Assembly (NCBI GenBank): GCA_029204225.1
Contig: CM055097.1
Location: forward strand, 74,036,973 to 74,100,972
DNA length: 64,000 bases
Reading direction: 5' to 3'
Source: Diphasiastrum complanatum
Taxonomy: Eukaryota; Streptophyta; Lycopodiopsida; Lycopodiales; Lycopodiaceae
Shown here: piece by piece, positions 37,101 through 47,689 of the stretch
How positions within the stretch are numbered: position 1 is the first letter of the stretch
How the letters are laid out: the number at the start of each line of letters is the position of its first letter
The notes under the pieces: generated by a model
The model's input: the letters and a program-made list of their open reading frames with translations, nothing else
Told to the model about the DNA's origin: nothing
The model's database searches: none
Program-made: the position numbers and the translations under genes

Positions 37101-38958
37101 TATAAGAGGCAGCTCTATCAAGTTGCAGATTCTCTTAGTCAGATTGCTGAACTCAATAAGTTGTCTTTCACTTGGATTTTCTACAGATCTATATCTTTCG
37201 ATCATGGAAAAATATGAAATTGATTCTCATTATGGTCGTATTTGGGACATTGTTCGGACGAAAGAAATGAGGATGGTATTGAGTCGAGTTCACATGGGTC
37301 TCAAGTAACAAAGAAAAATAAGAAGATTGTGGAACAATTTATAATTTGAGATGGATTGCTATTTCGGAATGGGAAGGTTTGTGTACTAGAGGATGATGAG
37401 CTCAAACACAAGATTTTGTTTGAATGTCATGACATACCCTGTGCAGGACATCTCGGTATCCACAAGACTCTTGACTTGGTTAGAAGAGAGTTTTATTGGT
37501 CAAAACTCAAGCCATATGTCAAGTCATACGTGATTAAATGCAAGCCCTGCCAACTAGCTAAGGCTGAACGCCTTAAGCTTGGTGGTTTGTTGCATCCATT
37601 GGATATCCTTGATAAGAGATGGGAGAGTATGTAGATGGACTTTGTAGTTGGGTTTCAAAAGATCCAATGGCGAAATGATTCTATTTGTGTTGTCGTGGAT
37701 AGGTTAACTAAGTTAGCTGCGTTCATACCAATTGAGTCAACTATTAAGGCTTCTGAAATCCCAGATCTTTGTTGTAAGATTATTTTGGTTGGATGGACTG
37801 CCGAGTGACATTGTTAGTGATAGAGATCCTAAGTTCACAAGGCACTTTTGGTCAGCAATGTTCCATAAACTGGAAACTTCCCTTAGTTTTAGTTCTACTG
37901 ATCATCTGAGTTAGATGGCCAGATGGAAAGAGCTAACCAGACAATGGAAGACATGTTGAGGACATTTGTTTCTCACATGCAATCTCATTGGGAAGATTAT
38001 ATTCCTTTGATTGAGTTTGCATACAATAGTAGAAAGCATTTGGCTACAGGTTACAATCCTTTTATCCTTATGTACGGTTTTTTCTAGATCTCCTGTTAAT
38101 GCGGAGACAAAATCTGTTAAGATCCAGAAGGTTGTGGATATCCTACATGATATGCAAGAAATGCTGCAAGTGGCAAAGGATAGTATCTGTAGGGCTTAGG
38201 ATAGACCTAAGCACTATGCCGATCTTAAGAGATCTCCTAGAGATTTTAAAGTTGATGGCTGGGTATGTCTTAGAATTCCAAAAGATTCTAGGACATTACG
38301 TACAAACAAGCATTATAAACTGTTTACCCGATTTTGTGGACCGTTCAGGATTGTACAAAAACTTGGTTCTTTAGCTTACGAACTAGATCTTCAAGGAAAA
38401 TCTACTGCACACCCAGTGTTTCATGCAAGACGGTTAAAATTAAGTTTACATGAAGGTGATACAATTGGATCTGATGAGGATTTATCCCATTTAGACAATT
38501 TATCGCTTCGTGTACGTTTGGAACCTGAGAAAGTGCTCAGAACTAGAGATAAAAATCGTTCTATCTTTGAGGGCTTGATTTGGTGGAAGGGTCAGTTTGA
38601 GGATGATGATTCGTGGGCGAAAGTTGAAAGCATAAAGAACTTTTGTAATTTCCACTTTTGAGGACAAAAGCAATTCAAGGAGGAAAAAAATGTTATGTCC
38701 ACATCCTGCATATAGGATTTGGCATAATCCTAGACTTACACGGTACTCTAGTACGCGAGATTATTGTACGCCTCGTTATTCCGAACTAGGCCATAAATGT
38801 TATTAATAATCTTGTGAGGGTCCAGTAGTGGAGCTAGTGCATGAGTTTGGACGGTTATAGGCATATGTAGAGTATCAATAGTAATGAAAAGCGCTTTTGG
38901 AGATAAGCTACATATACGATTTATCTCACAAGAAGAAGAGCATTATTAAACACACAAC

Positions 38959-39001
<43 letters not shown>

Positions 39002-39612
39002 GCATCAACAGAACCCTGGAAAATTGTCTGCTTGGACCATTTCATGTGAGTTTTTTTTTAAACCGTCTCTTTAAAAACAGATGTTTCATACGGACTGTAT
39101 GAAACGGGGGTCTGTTTCATACAGTCCATATGGTCCGTTTCAAAACAGTGTTTCAACAAATGTAACATGTTTCAATGAAATTTCATTGTGAAATTGAAGT
39201 GGTTGCAATCTTTATTTGATTGGAAATTTATGATCCATGGATTTTTGTGAACATTTTTCTCTTCTTTTGATAGCATGCACTTTAAATTTCACATTCGTAT
39301 GTGTTTAGGCTTATGCTAGAAGTAGGTGTTTCATAAGTCTCCTTTTTGAATGTTAACATTAATAGGGACATTCTTGCAGCTGCTCATACTTTTCAAAGCA
39401 AACTTCTGGGCTAGATGAGTCTGAGCAAGCTATGTTGGAACTCTATTGTGAAAGAGCACAAATAGCAGATGGACAAAAAATTCTAGACCTTGGTTGTGGT
39501 TGGGGTTCATTTTCTTTGTATATTGCAAAGAAGTACCCACAAGCTCTAATCACAGGACTTTCAAATTCCAAAACTCAGAAGGATTATATTGAAGAAGAGT
39601 GCAGGTAACTAT

Positions 39613-39679
<67 letters not shown>

Positions 39680-42600
39680 CCTTAGCAAGGGATATGATTC
39701 AAGTGGTTAGCAGATATATGTCTAGCATTTTGGAGTTATTGACCAAGAATTTCTATTTTAACGATAGTAAGTTTTGTAGTTGTCTAGATATTAGGTGACA
39801 TCATAAGGACCATCCAATAAAAAGTTATGTCCCTGCCACCTGTGTGTGTTATAAGCGCTGCTTTAAAGTGGGTGGCTTAAGGCACTTGGACATTGATAGA
39901 CTTGAGGCATTTGTTCAACAGAAAACCCTTAGGAGGGCAATTTCAAAGTATTCAAGAATGCATTTTTTGATGTTGTTCCTGTATTCTTAGTTGGAGGATT
40001 CCATACTTACGACGAATTGTGGTTCGAACCTCAAACCACTGTTCAAATTGTTCAAGTCGTTCGTAGCTGGTTTGAACAAAAATCCGGTTTGAACTGGACA
40101 AGAAAAAACCCTAATTCTTTGTTGATTACTAGTTTTAATAGTTTATAGAGATTTTGTATTTGAACCATAGATGCGTTGCGTTCCGGAATGCTCGTTCTGG
40201 ATGGTTCCAGGATCCCCTGAATTTGAGGCATACGACCATGCTTGATGAGAGATTTCACAATACTATATTCTTGGTTGTTGCATTTATCTTGTATTTCCCA
40301 TCAGCTTGAGTAAAAAAATGGCTTATGTTCACTTTAGCATATTCAAAACGCTACAAATGTGTTTTTTTGTTTTATGCAGTTGACAGTTTCAATGTCTTCT
40401 AGCACCTTAGTTTGAGCCTCAGATGTTAGAACCATAGAACCCACGTTTCTCAGAACCGTGGGTCCTGGGAACCGTACCACGGTTCATGGTACGGTTCCTG
40501 TAGTTAGTTAATTAATTAATTAATTAATTATTTTTTTCCCAATTTCCCCCCAAAACCGCTCCCATTTCATAAATTTCACAGATTTCACAAATGGTCCTCT
40601 GATTTCACAAATGATTTCACAGATTTCACACAGATTTCACAAATGGTCCTCTGATTTCACAAACGATTTCACAGATTGAACCAGATTTCACAGATGTCAC
40701 AGATTTTTTTTGGCATTTTTTTGGGCTATTTTTGGGGGTGGGAAACAAAAATAAAATAAAATAAATTAATCAATTAATTAACTGTACGGTGAACCTCGGT
40801 GAACCGTGGACGGTTAATTAATTCTATAATTAGAACGATTTTGATTATCAGTCTTTGTTATGTGCATGACCTATATCATTCTTTTCTTTTAGCATGTCTG
40901 GAGTTTGCATCTTCCCATGATATCAATCAATCATTTTATAGTGGAGTTGAAACTTTCAAAATTACCTTGTTAGCCAAGGTTCAAGGGGTTTTCCTTGGTC
41001 TACAACCATCAAATTACCTTGCTGTTATTGAGCACTGAACTTGTGTGCACATGATTTACCTTTGGCTGAAATTTATGATACATACCTCTTTTATGATGAT
41101 TGATACAAGAACTTTCAGTGTTTACACTTTCTGAAGCTCTTCTTTCAACCTAATATTAATCATGGCATTGTGGCAACAGGGCTATTAAACCCTCGCTTTT
41201 TGGTTTTGAAGACTTTTGATGATTGGCTTTTGTTTACAACAAACCAGCACTTTGAACTTTTATCACTTTTGAAATGATTCATGAAGTTGGACGTTGGCAT
41301 TTTCCAAAATACATCATTCATGTTTGTTCAATTGCATGAGTTTTTGTTGGTAGCTCAAACTGGCACGTGTCACACTAGTAGTAGTATATAGAGCGTTGTA
41401 AATAGCATTTAAAAACTGTTTATATAAGAAAGCCTTAGAAACTAAGAAAAACCAAGAAAAACATTAAAAAAAAAGTTTGCCTTTTTTCTTGGGTCCGGTT
41501 CGAACTGTTTTCCGATTCGAATTGGCTTGGCCGGAACCGGACGAATCGGCCCAATTCGAATTGGCTGGTAAGCTTGGAGGATGCTATTCGCTCCATCTTC
41601 TATGGTCAATTTGTGCTAAATGTATGCTAAACATTTGGTTGAGTGCATGATATGGTATCAAAGTAGTTTTTAGGGCACTTGGAGGCTGAATTTTTAATGA
41701 TCTACTTTTGGTTGGACATTGAATGCCAGAGATGCATTGGATTGTAGCTTAAGGAGACATCGTTATTTTATACCGCTTTATGAAAAAATTGATTATTTTA
41801 GCTTTGATCAAAGTCATCTCTTTTATATTTGGTGATGAAAGTTGGAACTAGCTACATTTTTGGGAGTGCAGGATTAAGATGCACTTATAGAACATGATGA
41901 CATGATGTTTTGGGGTGAAATTTTTGATTGTATGTTCTTGCTTCCTACTCTTTTATAATCATCAAAATTTATTTCTTATCCATTTTGACCTACTACAAGC
42001 GAAGTTACTACAAACTAGTAAGCTAGGAACATTTTTGTTTCTTGTTTTAAAAGATTCTATTTGTATTCCTAGCGGAATAAGAAAAGGATATGGGGCAAGA
42101 ACAGTCGTAGTGTGAATATGTGACATAATTTTGTTACTGATAAAGGAAATTGACTATTGAACTCAACAAGGGCAGTGAATCCATGTTTGGTAGTACGAAG
42201 ATGTATCACCATGTGGTATTTATGGTTGATTTGGCTAGCTTGAGATGTAGTTGCTCTGGTTCCTAGAAACCTATTTGGCATGCATGGTCCCTTTGGATAG
42301 TGAGGGATTTCTGTGATGTTATAACTCTTTCTGGCACTCTTGTTATACTAGCATGACGGATGTTCTTCTAGATGTAGTAGAGATTCTAGTTGTGTTATGC
42401 TGATAGAAGAGATGTTTCAGAGATGAGGCATGTTGCACTACCATTAGTGAGTGATGCAGTTATCTTTTCTGGACAGTGATACCGACAACTTCTTGAAAAA
42501 CCCCAAGAGCATTATAAATCATATGTCGATGCACAATCAATGGGTGCACTCTCATGTATGCTCATCTTGATGCATATCGCCACCCTTAATGTTTTTCATG

Positions 42601-45600
42601 ACATTCTTTGGACCACTTCCTTGGGAGTTTATATAATGAGACTATCTCTTTGAGTGGACAGCTCTACTAGATCAAATTGATAAATCATTTGTTTGAACTT
42701 TGTGCTACCAGTTTCATTTCGAAGATGTACTATGTTTTCACACGAGGGAACACACTTACGGTTGCACTTAAAATCTTATGCACATTTGGTTCCTAAAGGA
42801 CATTCATCTATATTTCTTCCTTTAATCCTTTGCCTCTCTCTCACACTCACATGCATATGCATGCGCACACGAAGTATGTTGCTCCTAACTCACATGCACA
42901 AATGCATATAATAATACATATAAATTCTTTATACAAAATAATTGTGGCCTCATAGCAGAGCTTTTGGAAATTACCTTTGAGATAAGATGACAATCTTTAT
43001 CGAAGATATTTTTTAATTTTTGCTCATATCCTCATAATGTCAGGAAACTATATACTTCATGAGCATAGTTCTGCTTGTAATGTGGAGATTAATGCAAACC
43101 TTGTTTCCTGGGAGAATCTGAAAGTAAAACTGGGAGAATGTAATTTACACCAGAGGTGGGAGGACATGTTTTTAAGGTTAAATTGGTAAGAATTGTGAGT
43201 TGTGGATGTAGGAAACAAGGGATTTCCAATGTCAATATCATCACCTCTGACATCAACTTAACTGAGGCAGACACAGCTTATGATCGGATAGTTTCTATTG
43301 AGATGTTTGAGGTAATTATGATCTTTTTTTCTGTACATTTGTTTTTGAAATTAACTTTTGGTGCTCATGGACATAGAAACTCTACTTTGAACGCTGTTAT
43401 GCATGAAATTTGAACAGTTGATCTTTTATTTTGCAGCATATGAAGAACTATAAGAAACTTTTGAAGAAGATTTCATCTTGGATGAAACCGAATGGTTTAC
43501 TGTTTGTCCACATCTTTGTGCACAAGGTGTTTGCTTATCATTTTCAGGTACAGTTGTCTTCGTGCTTTTGCTAGGACTCTAAAGTCACAGTGCTCAGAAA
43601 GTTATCTAGCAGTTATATACTAGGTTGGCTTATTAGTCACTGATCTGCCATGTCTTGTAAATACAGGATTCTGGGGACGATGACTGGATGGCAAGGTCAT
43701 TTTTTACCGGTGGTACCATGCCTGCAGATGGCCTCCTCCTTTATTTCCAGGTATCTCTAAACTCTTAGATTCAGCAAACTAGAAAAAAACGAGACTAACT
43801 TTATTAGTGAATGCAGCTTACGTGTTCAATTTCTTTGAGAATAATTCTCAGCTCATCAAAATTTGAAATCTGTCACATAAGTTAGGGCAAATTGGATAAT
43901 TTGTAAGATTTTTCATCTTACAGTAGCATCTCTTGCTCATTAGGTACTTTCTCTATTTTCTTATCTGGCGCTTATATTCCAGCTAGCTGAACTCATGATA
44001 CCCGCAATCAAAATTTTCGGTTCTCTTTTTAAAAAAAAAAGGTTCCTCTTTATTGCAATGGTTCCCTTAATGCCTTCATAAGGGCAGCATCTTCCTTCTG
44101 CACCGGGCGGTATCAGGAAACCGTTGCAGAAAGTCAGTGGTTAGCGCACAAATTCTATGACTGAATGGAACCTCTTTTGATTGATGTGATATGCATTTAT
44201 GACACACCATTCTTGAATGCGCAGTTGATTGCTTAGAACTTAGATTGTTTGCTCCATTAGGTTAATAAGTTGCAATTTATTTCCAGGCTTTCTATGCTGA
44301 GGTAAGCCGTGGAAAAGATGGACTAAACCCATTACATTCTGAACGTATATTCTGAAAGTGATTCTATCAAATTCAAGGGCTGTGTGCACAGCCATAACTT
44401 GTATTCTGGTGGGTTTGACGTTTATTAGCAAGCTCTGCGGTATGATATCGGTTACCCTAATGAAATTTATTTGATCCCAAAGATGCATTATGATCAAAGA
44501 AATTCAATAGCAGACCCTTCTTGATTCTTGGCAGAAAGTGAGGATATTGGTGCATATCCCCAAGAAATTCAATAGGCTTTTATAATCTGCTTGGTTTTAT
44601 CTGAGCATAGAAAATACTTTCTACTGATTAAATTCATGAACTTTAAACATTCGGCTCACATCTTCGATGCTTACAGCTGAATGATGTGCTTTATCTGCCA
44701 AACCCTTTATTCCATGAGCTGCTACTGGGTATGCAGAAGGGCGACAGGTAGATGTAATGGAAACTGAAATGATTTGGATGAAGCAGATGACAGGCCCCAG
44801 AAATTCATGTGGATCGTGAGATGTGAGAGCTAAAGATCTAAGTCTTCTCTCAGACAGCCCTTTGGACGCTCTTGATCATCAAGATGCCTAATTGAGCTCC
44901 TAGTCTAGAAGTTTTTTTGAACATGCTTGATTGCATTCTTGTGTCGAAACATGTGTCTCCTGTCCATGTTCTGAGTAGGCAAGGAAGATTATCCAGTTTC
45001 AACTCTCTCCATATATACAGTTAGTAGGGCTTGTTGATGTTTATCCTTTGCATAGTTAAGAAGCTATTGCCCAAAGCCTTCATGATGTAGACATCGGGTT
45101 AGTGTATATTTTACTTCTAAATATCTTATTTGTGTTCCTCAGGATGATGTCTCAATTCTGAATCACTGGCGGATCAGTGGAAATCATTACTCTCGAACAA
45201 GGTTCATGTTCTTTTCAATAAGTTTTCCTTGTTTTTCTGTTCTGATTAAAGCACAGTCAATTTTTCAAGCTTTCACTGACTGACATCTTGCACCTGGTGA
45301 TGGATCATTCAAGTCAGCTTTCATCCTTTTATGCCGTTACTCTCAAATAAAATTGTTTTCTCAGGAATCATCTTCTTGTATTATTTATCATGCTTGCTGC
45401 TTTTTCAAGAATTTCAGTATGTTTAAATACCCTTATCTGGCTTATATTCCAATATGAATGTTGATCAGTGAGGAGTGGCTGAAGAACATGGATCGAAATC
45501 TTGAATCTGTCAAGATCATATTTGAAAAAACATACGGCGAAAGTGAAGTGAGAAAGTGGATTGCATATTGGCGAGCCTTCTTTATTGCAGTATCGGAGCT

Positions 45601-45661
45601 TTTTGGATTTAACAATGGTGAAGAATGGATGGTTTCCCACTACCTTTTTAAGAGGAAATGA
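27318..45661 (+). CDS. Coclaurine N-methyltransferase-like (cyclopropane-fatty-acid-synthase family) SAM-dependent methyltransferase, 8 exons, intact
   Basis: Exons: 27318-27516, 29522-29630, 39380-39604, 43212-43311, 43437-43547, 43667-43750, 45143-45201, 45469-45661. They join in phase to 1080 nt, 359 residues, the usual length of this family. All introns are GT-AG except intron 2 (GC-AG). Visible motifs: HYEVP at residues 84-88, the SAM-binding loop ILDLGCGWGS at 137-146, MFEHMKNY with E208, E211 and H212 matching the Glu/Glu/His active-site residues reported for benzylisoquinoline N-methyltransferases, FFTGGTMP, HWRISGNHY, WRAFFIAVSELFGFNNGEEWM. No transit or signal peptide is obvious; probably cytosolic. 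It transfers a methyl group from SAM, in characterised relatives to the amine of coclaurine-type alkaloids, but relatives exist in plants without such alkaloids, so the substrate is open. The ATG has a good plant context (ATGGCG). Introns 1, 2 and 3 hold transposons and microsatellites. Confidence 0.93.
27957..28229 (+). repeat. Two long (GA)n tracts and a 105-bp duplication in intron 1
   Basis: (GA)n runs occupy 27957-28049 (93 bp) and about 28124-28187 (64 bp). A 48-bp segment with GGAGTGGGTCATAGGCACAC follows each one (28076-28123 and 28182-28229), so tract and segment were duplicated together with a period near 105 bp. Confidence 0.95.
28286..28367. repeat. Foldback element in intron 1, 34-bp arms
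   Basis: 28286-28319 and 28334-28367 are inverted copies with three mismatches over 34 bp, separated by 14 bp; weaker pairing extends outward to TGGAT near 28272 and ATCCA near 28373. This may be a tiny MITE or a snapback duplication. Confidence 0.9.
28380..29521 (+). other. Remainder of intron 1
   Basis: AT-rich intron without recognisable element or RNA gene. It ends in the acceptor GTGGCAG at 29521. Confidence 0.6.
29631..29636 (+). promoter_or_regulatory. Non-canonical GC donor site of intron 2
   Basis: Exon 2 ends TACAG at 29630 and the intron starts GCAAGA; no GT lies nearby that would keep the frame. Joining to the acceptor TTGCAG at 39374-39379 completes a Ser codon (AG + C) and gives the expected family sequence KYSCSYF. 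The perfect CAG upstream of GCAAG is typical of functional GC-AG introns. Confidence 0.85.
29637..31019 (+). other. Intron 2, left part
   Basis: AT-rich intronic DNA; no gene recognised on either strand. It precedes the subterminal repeat zone of the hAT element, whose left terminus I could not define. Confidence 0.5.
31020..31330. repeat. AAGTT/AACTT word-repeat zone, probable hAT subterminal region
   Basis: Dense short words in both orientations (TACTTACTACTTAC and its complement GTAGTAAGTAGTAAG, ACAAGTTACAAGTTACAAATT, CAACTTTCAAGTTAC) form an imperfect inverted arrangement. It lies just beyond the 3' end of the antisense hAT gene, where hAT elements carry subterminal transposase-binding motifs. 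Assignment is inference. Confidence 0.5.
31647..35561 (-). pseudogene. hAT transposase (BED zinc finger, DUF659, hAT dimerisation domain), nine exons, nearly intact
   Basis: Antisense to the host gene within its intron 2. Nine exon blocks with consensus splice signals: 35321-35561, 34673-35081, 34338-34494, 33819-34072, 33330-33635, 32903-33137, 32378-32671, 32031-32139, 31647-31891; the total of 2250 nt is divisible by three. Exon 1 holds a BED finger (CKYCGNTYGGG with AHLLRL). Exons 3-4 hold DUF659 (TIISDGWTDARRRHLVNIL, VVTDNASNCVAMGKMV, SPCAAHCLDLLVEDIG). Exon 7 holds the C-terminal dimerisation domain (CAAVACERNWSVFSLIHTKR, NRLSTAQLERLVYVHANL). Exon 9 is an acidic Ser/Asp/Glu tail. Within exon 2 the best frame changes near 34722, and its start does not match exon 1 phase, so two compensating shifts are likely. 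A 24-bp tandem duplication sits in exon 6 (33085-33134). No terminal inverted repeats were found; the right end is lost to the gypsy copy. A transposase is certain, function unlikely. Confidence 0.88.
35696..38661 (+). pseudogene. Ty3/gypsy chromovirus gag-pol relic lacking reverse transcriptase
   Basis: Sense to the host gene. Gag begins with MTTPQGADQ at 35696, has a retrotransposon gag domain (MAYRWWLNLQETGQTPRSWK) and, after a frameshift near 36450, a CCHC knuckle (CFVCIGKGHTVRQC, about 36720). A protease follows with VDDGSTHIFIN at about 37000. Shortly after (near 37115) the sequence passes to the C-terminal end of RNase H and then the integrase zinc finger (GHLGIHKTLDLV, CKPCQLAK), so RT and most of RNase H are deleted. 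Integrase core pieces follow (MDFVVGF, LPSDIVSDRDPKF), then the tail and a chromodomain (FEGLIWWKGQFEDDDSWAKVE). Several stops. No 5' LTR or primer site: the left edge abuts hAT sequence. Confidence 0.9.
38691..39010 (+). repeat. 3' LTR of the intronic chromovirus
   Basis: A purine tract AGGAGGAAAAAAA (38678-38690) precedes TGTTATGTCC at 38691; a plausible end is TCAACA at 39010, giving 320 bp with TGTT/AACA ends. It includes a (TC)n run at 38962-38998. It lies in sense orientation, 369 bp upstream of exon 3 of the methyltransferase gene. The right end is inferred without a second copy. Confidence 0.65.
39083..39141. repeat. Overlapping inverted repeats (GTTTCATAC family) before exon 3
   Basis: GGACTGTATGAAAC (39092-39105) pairs perfectly with 39114-39127. 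The same left arm can instead pair with 39083-39091 (9 bp), and GAAACGG (39101-39107) with CCGTTTC (39135-39141). These pairings exclude each other. The segment lies about 240 bp upstream of the exon 3 acceptor. Confidence 0.85.
39616..39674 (+). repeat. (TC)n tract directly after the exon 3 donor
   Basis: 59 bp of TC dinucleotides starting 11 nt after the exon 3/intron 3 junction (39604/39605). It is transcribed as a CU-rich tract. Confidence 0.97.
40440..40820. mobile_element. MITE-like foldback element in intron 3
   Basis: About 350-380 bp bounded by imperfect inverted repeats: AACCGTACCACGGTTCA with a (TTAA)n-rich tail on the left (40470-40530) against the complement of TTAACTGTACGGTGAACCTCGG and ACCGTGGACGGTTAATT on the right (40775-40818). 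Within the left end is a perfect 11-bp-arm hairpin (40469-40479 and 40487-40497). The interior (40571-40706) is an array of GATTTCACA words, in which a roughly 50-bp unit with AAATGGTCCTCTGATTTCAC occurs twice. There is no coding capacity. A TA or TTAA target duplication may be hidden in the AT tails. Confidence 0.6.
40821..43211 (+). other. Remainder of intron 3
   Basis: AT-rich intron. A segment at 41495-41580 is rich in CCGGTTCGAA/TTCGAATTGG words in both orientations, resembling another small foldback. No coding signature otherwise; it ends at the acceptor GGATGTAG at 43211. Confidence 0.5.
43751..45142 (+). other. Intron 6
   Basis: 1392 bp, GT-AG, no recognisable insertion. Confidence 0.8.
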
Positions 45662-46076
45662 TGTATACTAATGCTTTTCTAGTTAGGTGTTCATCATATA
45701 ATGCCTAGTTTTTGTATGGAGTTATGACAAAAGATGATATTCCTGAACTACATTGAAGTTTCAGGAGATTGAAGAATGAACAAGGTTGAGAAGCATGCGT
45801 TAAGCTATGATTTTAGATTCTTTAGAGACCATGTTGCACAAAAACTTCTTTCCTTGGATTGATTATTGAAGATGTGGTGCACTGGATAGGTATTCAGTGC
45901 TACAGCACCATGAGATCAAGATGCTAGTGAGGTGCTCTTGTTTCAAAATATGTTTCCCATTTGAAGCCTTTGTAAGTTTGGAGTGCCTGTTTCCTTTAGG
46001 TCACTCACAGTAGCCATCACGGCGCAGCTCAGTACTATTCAAATATCTGATATTGCAGGCAGTGCTGGATGGACCA

Positions 46077-46082
46077 AATAAA
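46077..46082 (+). terminator. Candidate polyadenylation signal of the methyltransferase gene
   Basis: AATAAA occurs 416 bp after the stop codon; no other AATAAA is seen in the preceding 3' flank. Plant signals are often degenerate, so the true site may be earlier. Confidence 0.35.
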
Positions 46083-46209
46083 ATCTGTACTCAGGGCTGT
46101 TAGTACCTCTACTGCAGGCTCCTGCCTTGGCAGAAAACTTAAATGTGTCATCTTTTCTTTCAGATTGGAATTTCACATTTTAGCTTGACATTTTCACAAA
46201 GGTTGCTTT

Positions 46210-47424
46210 TCTATTTATAATCCTAAGTGCTGCTTTTGACGCTGGGACATGTATTTGATTATATGGTTCATACTTTAGAAACTTGATGGTCTATGTGCTC
46301 ATGATCTCATCAACAAACTCCACTTCGAATCCCTTGTCAAGCATTTAACTCACACTAAGAAAGTTCTTAGTGATAGATGAAATGAACAAAACATCCTTCA
46401 AATGCACATTCGTATTAGTAGAGAGGGAATTAGGAATTGTGCCAATCCCTTTGATTTCACACTCGCCATCATTGGCCGTGTAGATCACCTTCTTGTCACC
46501 TTCAAATGTCATCAATGATACTCCTCATGCAATGTCATATGTGATGTAGCTACACTATCAATCCAGTAGGGATCAATATCTCCATGATTAGCCAACAAGC
46601 AAGATGACGTAACAAAAGCATCATTTGAGAGTTGTTCATCAACACCATCTTCATCAAGAGCTAGATTGGTTTGCTTCTCACCTTGATCTCTCTTCTTCTT
46701 GAAGCAATTACTAGCAAAATGTTCTTTGACTTGTCTTTTGAGAACATAGCTTCCTCCTCTCCAACTTGAGATGTAGAAGATGATTATTCTTTCGCTTGGA
46801 GTCTAAACTCTTCAACCACCAAGATCTCTTGCAGGTTCTCCATACTTGGCAATGTTTTCTGAATAGTAAAACTTTGCACCAAATTAGCATGATCATCCAA
46901 CAAGCCATTAAGAACAATTTGAACAAGCTCCACGTCCTTAATGCTTTTACTAATATATGCTAGTTCATCACTCAAAGCTTTAATTCTCAAAACAAAAGCA
47001 TGAACACTTTCATATTTCTTTTGAAAACTTTGAAAAATTTGTCTCAAGATTAGAACCCTAGATGTAGACTTGGACTCATAAACCTTCTTCAAGGTTTTTC
47101 AAGATTCACTAGATGTTGTGCACTTACCAACTTTCTTGAGAAGTCCATTAGTCACATTCTTTTTAATAATGTGTAGAGCTTTCTTAGCTCTCTTGTCATA
47201 CCTCAAACAGGTCTCTCTTCCACATCGACAATATCCATTAACTCATTCATCTCAAGTAAAGATTTCATCCTCACCTTCAAAGTAGAATAATTGATTGAGG
47301 TAAGCCTATCATTGCCTTCCAGCATGAAGCCGCTTGAGGTTGTCATGTTGCAATGATTTGATCTTCTCTTTGAACCTGTTCCAATGCACTTAGAACTCTC
47401 TTGAAAATCAACAAATGAATTCAC
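46210..47424 (-). pseudogene. Ty1/copia gag and protease relic
   Basis: Minus strand, right to left: gag N-terminus (INYSTLKVRMKSLLEMNEL), UBN2 core (LRQIFQSFQKKYESVHAFVL, ELVQIVLNGLLDDHANLV, SMENLQEILVVEEFRLQ), the second half of a zinc knuckle (HFASNCFKKKRDQ), then a protease-like WIDSVATSHMT where families have W-x-D-S-G-A-S-x-H-M, and the start of the pre-integrase region (HLKDVLFISSITKNFLSV). Stops near 47200 and elsewhere. Integrase, RT and LTRs are missing. Confidence 0.85.
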
Positions 47425-47689
47425 GAAAATTTAGAAACAATCTAGTCTTTTATTTTCTCTCTTCTAACAAATCTAGCACATAAAGTGATAATTTCTTGAT
47501 CACTCTTGATCAAACTTTCTTAATCCTAAGATTGAATCACACTCTTGAAAAAGTTTAGAAACTTAAAAACAAGAGATTCTATTTTATTTAGGGTTACTCC
47601 AATATATTGAATCAAGCAAAAGCTATATGCAAAAGCTATTCATGAACTTTAATTTGTAATTGGACTATATTTAATCTTGGACCATTTAC

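Noticed and set aside
40021-40040. tRNA B-box-like GGTTCGAACC (also near 41496 and 53070)
   Set aside because: No acceptor stem, D-arm or anticodon arm can be folded around any of them; at 40021 and 41496 they sit in inverted-repeat DNA.
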